In this document: in pieces, positions 4,448 to 6,286 of the stretch
Numbering within the stretch: position 1 is the first letter of the stretch
Layout: the number at the start of each line of letters is the position of its first letter
Origin: SZAS-79 sp038329645
GTDB taxonomy: Bacteria; Pseudomonadota; Gammaproteobacteria; Burkholderiales; SG8-39
Reading direction: 5' to 3'
Assembly: GCA_038329645.1 (NCBI GenBank)
Contig: JBBQNG010000258.1
Coordinates: 1-6,286 of the forward strand
DNA length: 6,286 bases
Translations under genes and position numbers: made by a program
The notes under the pieces: model-generated
What the model was told of the DNA's origin: nothing
The model's input: the letters and a program-made list of their open reading frames with translations, nothing else
Databases searched by the model: none

Positions 4448-5422
4448 ATGCTGATCAAAAGGCCGTCCGACATCCTGCCGTCCGAAATTACGCCACGCGG
4501 CTGGTATATGCGCCGACGCGAATTCCTCAGGCAGGCCGCCGCGCTCGGCCTGGCCGGGTCGATGCTGCCGGCATGGGCACAGACCGCGGCGCCGATCACG
4601 GAGCGGGGCAAGCTTGCGAAGCTGCCCGGAAAGCCTTCGCCGTTGTCCGTTACCACCGAGAAGGCGACGCCGTACAAGGACGTCGTGACGTACAACAACT
4701 ATTACGAATTCGGCACCGACAAGTCGCAACCGGCCGAGAATGCGCACAAGCTGAAGACGCGGCCCTGGTCGGTGGCGATCGACGGTGAAGTGAAAAACAG
4801 GAAGCCCATCGACATCGAAGACCTCCTCAAGGTGGCGCCGATGGAGGAGCGCATCTACCGCATGCGCTGCGTCGAGGGATGGTCGATGGTGATCCCGTGG
4901 GTCGGCTACCCACTCGCCGAGCTCATCAAGCGCGTGGAACCCACCTCGAAAGCGAAGTTCGTGGCGTTCACCACGGCCACCCAGCCCGACACCATGAACG
5001 GTCTGCGCCTGCCCGTGCTCGAGTGGCCGTACGTCGAGGGCCTGCGCATGGATGAGGCGATGCACCCGCTCGCAATCCTGGGCTTCGGCCTGTACGGAGA
5101 GGTACTGCCCAACCAGAACGGCGCGCCGATTCGCCTGGTGGTGCCGTGGAAATACGGCTTCAAGAGCATCAAGTCGATCGTGAAGATCAGCTTTACTGAG
5201 GCGATGCCGAAGACGTCATGGAATGTTGCCTCCGCGCACGAGTACGGCTTCTACTCGAACGTGAACCCTTCGGTGGACCATCCGCGCTGGAGCCAGGCCA
5301 CCGAGCGGCGCATCGGCGAAGACGGCTTCTTCCAGCCCAAGCGCAAGACGCTCATGTTCAACGGCTACGCCGACCAAGTGGCGAAGCTCTACACGGACAT
5401 GGACCTGAAAAAGTTCTTCTGA
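4448..5422 (+). CDS. msrP: Methionine sulfoxide reductase catalytic subunit MsrP (YedY)
   Basis: A 324-residue periplasmic molybdoenzyme that reduces methionine sulfoxide in oxidised envelope proteins, receiving electrons from MsrQ. The N-terminus MLIKRPSDILPSEITPRGWY is characteristic of the family. A twin-arginine signal MRRREFL (21-27) precedes a hydrophobic segment, with likely cleavage after PAWA (44), so the protein is exported folded with its molybdopterin cofactor. The sulfite-oxidase-type fold shows RMRCVEGWSMVIPWVGYPL (138-156), in which Cys141 is the expected molybdenum ligand, then GLYGEVLPNQNGAPIRLVVPWKYGFKSIKSI (214-244). The C-terminus FNGYADQVAKLYTDMDLKKFF is typical. The ATG at 4448 is well fixed by family N-terminus and GGAG; the open frame upstream is not needed. 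The stop overlaps the msrQ start by one base. Its position after an ECF sigma/anti-sigma pair suggests stress control, but no clear copy of the local GGAATAA motif precedes it. Confidence 0.97.
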   Translation: MLIKRPSDILPSEITPRGWYMRRREFLRQAAALGLAGSMLPAWAQTAAPITERGKLAKLPGKPSPLSVTTEKATPYKDVVTYNNYYEFGTDKSQPAENAHKLKTRPWSVAIDGEVKNRKPIDIEDLLKVAPMEERIYRMRCVEGWSMVIPWVGYPLAELIKRVEPTSKAKFVAFTTATQPDTMNGLRLPVLEWPYVEGLRMDEAMHPLAILGFGLYGEVLPNQNGAPIRLVVPWKYGFKSIKSIVKISFTEAMPKTSWNVASAHEYGFYSNVNPSVDHPRWSQATERRIGEDGFFQPKRKTLMFNGYADQVAKLYTDMDLKKFF

Positions 5423-6051
5423 TGGTCTGGATGCCCCGCTCCAATCAGGTGGCCTGGATCAAGGCGGGATTGTTTGGCCTGTGCCTGATACCGTTCGCGC
5501 GGCTCGTTTACGGCGGGTTTGCCAGTGCGCTCGGCGCCAACCCGATCGAAACCATCACCCGGTCGACCGGGTGGTGGACGCTGTTTCTGCTGATGGCGAC
5601 CCTTTGTGTGACCCCATTGCGCCGCTGGACGGGCGCCAACTGGCTGCTGAAATTGCGCCGCATGCTGGGCCTGTTCGCCTTCTTCTATGCCAGCACGCAC
5701 TTCATTACCTTCATCTGGTTCGACCACTGGTTCGACTTGGCCGCGATCCTCAAGGACGTGATCAAGCGCCCGTTCGTGACCGTGGGATTCGCGGCTTACC
5801 TGCTGCTGTTGCCGCTCGCCTTTACTTCCACCAACAGCATGGTCCGCAGGCTCGGCCGCAACTGGCAGCGGCTGCACCGGCTTATCTATGCGATCGCGAT
5901 TCTCGGCGTGGTCCACTTCTGGTGGCTGGTGAAACGCGATGTGACAGAGCCGCTGGTGTTCGCGCTGGTGCTCTCTTTTCTGCTGGGGATGCGGCTCGTC
6001 TGGCGTTCGCGTGCAGCGCAAAACGTGGCACGTCCAAGCTTCCAACGCTAG
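5422..6051 (+). CDS. msrQ: MsrP-partner heme-binding membrane subunit MsrQ (YedZ)
   Basis: A 209-residue inner-membrane b-type cytochrome of the ferric-reductase-like family that passes electrons from the quinone pool to MsrP. Hydrophobic helices lie at about 13-31, 49-66, 81-100, 117-134, 154-170 and 177-194. His93 (in YASTHFITF), His152 (in LHRLIYA) and His165 (in VVHFWW) correspond in spacing to the conserved heme-ligand histidines of E. coli MsrQ. LHRLIYAIAILGVVHFWW is a clear family signature. The ATG overlaps the msrP stop (TGATG), implying translational coupling; a second ATG at 5431 is the alternative. No intrinsic terminator is visible directly downstream; the GGCTCC/GGAGCC inverted repeat at 6126-6138 has no T-run. 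Confidence 0.96.
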   Translation: MVWMPRSNQVAWIKAGLFGLCLIPFARLVYGGFASALGANPIETITRSTGWWTLFLLMATLCVTPLRRWTGANWLLKLRRMLGLFAFFYASTHFITFIWFDHWFDLAAILKDVIKRPFVTVGFAAYLLLLPLAFTSTNSMVRRLGRNWQRLHRLIYAIAILGVVHFWWLVKRDVTEPLVFALVLSFLLGMRLVWRSRAAQNVARPSFQR

Positions 6052-6286
6052 CGCGCCGCCTTTCTCCCGAAAAGTCATTGATCGCCGGCCGGGCCCAAAT
6101 TCTTAAACTTTATCCTTCAAAGACCGGCTCCAGGAGCCAGTCTCAGGGCAGTCCCTATATCAGACTTGGTATTTCGCCGCTCAGGCTTCCGGACTGCGCG
6201 GTCCGCTGGGGAACGGCGCGCCGGCACGCGGGGACATAAGGAGGGTGGCGTCGGGATCGACCGGCGCGGCAGCCGCGTCCGGGCGC
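6052..6286. other. Noncoding stretch after msrQ, with an unassigned Shine-Dalgarno
   Basis: No convincing gene is contained here. A locally AT-rich block (6097-6120) and TATATC (6156-6161) could be promoter parts, but neither has a matching partner element. GGCTCC-A-GGAGCC (6126-6138) is a tight inverted repeat without a T-run. AAGGAGG (6238-6244) is a perfect Shine-Dalgarno sequence; the only start-like codon next to it is GTG 6245, with no spacing, which opens a frame (VASGSTGAAAASGR) to the window end. This may be the start region of a following gene, but I cannot confirm it. Confidence 0.3.

Noticed and set aside
3413..5065. Open frame of 550 codons on the minus strand
   Set aside because: It lies opposite the sigma, anti-sigma and msrP genes, is rich in His/Arg/Gly as expected for the complement of high-GC genes, and shows no domain pattern.
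1..6286. CRISPR arrays, tRNA or rRNA genes, insertion sequences
   Set aside because: No regularly spaced repeats, cloverleaf sequences, rRNA signatures or transposase frames were seen.

Overview
The window looks like chromosomal DNA of a high-GC, respiratory Gram-negative proteobacterium, most likely a betaproteobacterium. The case rests on the high GC content, a diheme cytochrome c4 divergent from the GTPase gene engB, a class II cytochrome c', an ECF sigma/anti-sigma pair and a complete msrPQ operon. This is judged from protein features by eye; no database search was possible.

Layout, left to right. Positions 1-320 carry no convincing protein gene but are rich in secondary structure: a long near-perfect hairpin (36-110), a second interrupted hairpin (124-178), then a probable small RNA on the plus strand (about 234-340) with three stem-loops, C/U-rich loops and a strong terminator, preceded by a sigma-E-like promoter. 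The terminator overlaps the 3' end of engB (321-953, minus). A 57-base divergent region with a small palindrome separates engB from the cytochrome c4 gene (1011-1667, plus). Next is a two-gene operon for a membrane cytochrome b561 (1769-2455) and a periplasmic cytochrome c' (2466-2927), closed by a clear intrinsic terminator. Directly after its T-run begin the promoter and genes of an ECF sigma factor (3009-3545) and a one-pass membrane anti-sigma factor (3542-4336), overlapping by GTGA. msrP (4448-5422) and msrQ (5422-6051) follow, overlapping by one base. The last 235 bases hold no confirmed gene.

How the genes may work together. The b561/c' operon and the sigma gene are both preceded by GGAATAA followed 14-15 bases later by TGTT, which fits an autoregulated ECF sigma factor that also controls the b561/c' operon. 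MsrPQ repairs oxidised methionine in periplasmic proteins with electrons from the quinone pool; cytochromes b561, c' and c4 are further envelope redox proteins. The region reads as an envelope redox-stress module next to a housekeeping locus. The two things most worth testing are the candidate small RNA beside engB and the predicted ECF regulon. That msrPQ belongs to this regulon is only inferred from position: no clear copy of the motif lies upstream of msrP.
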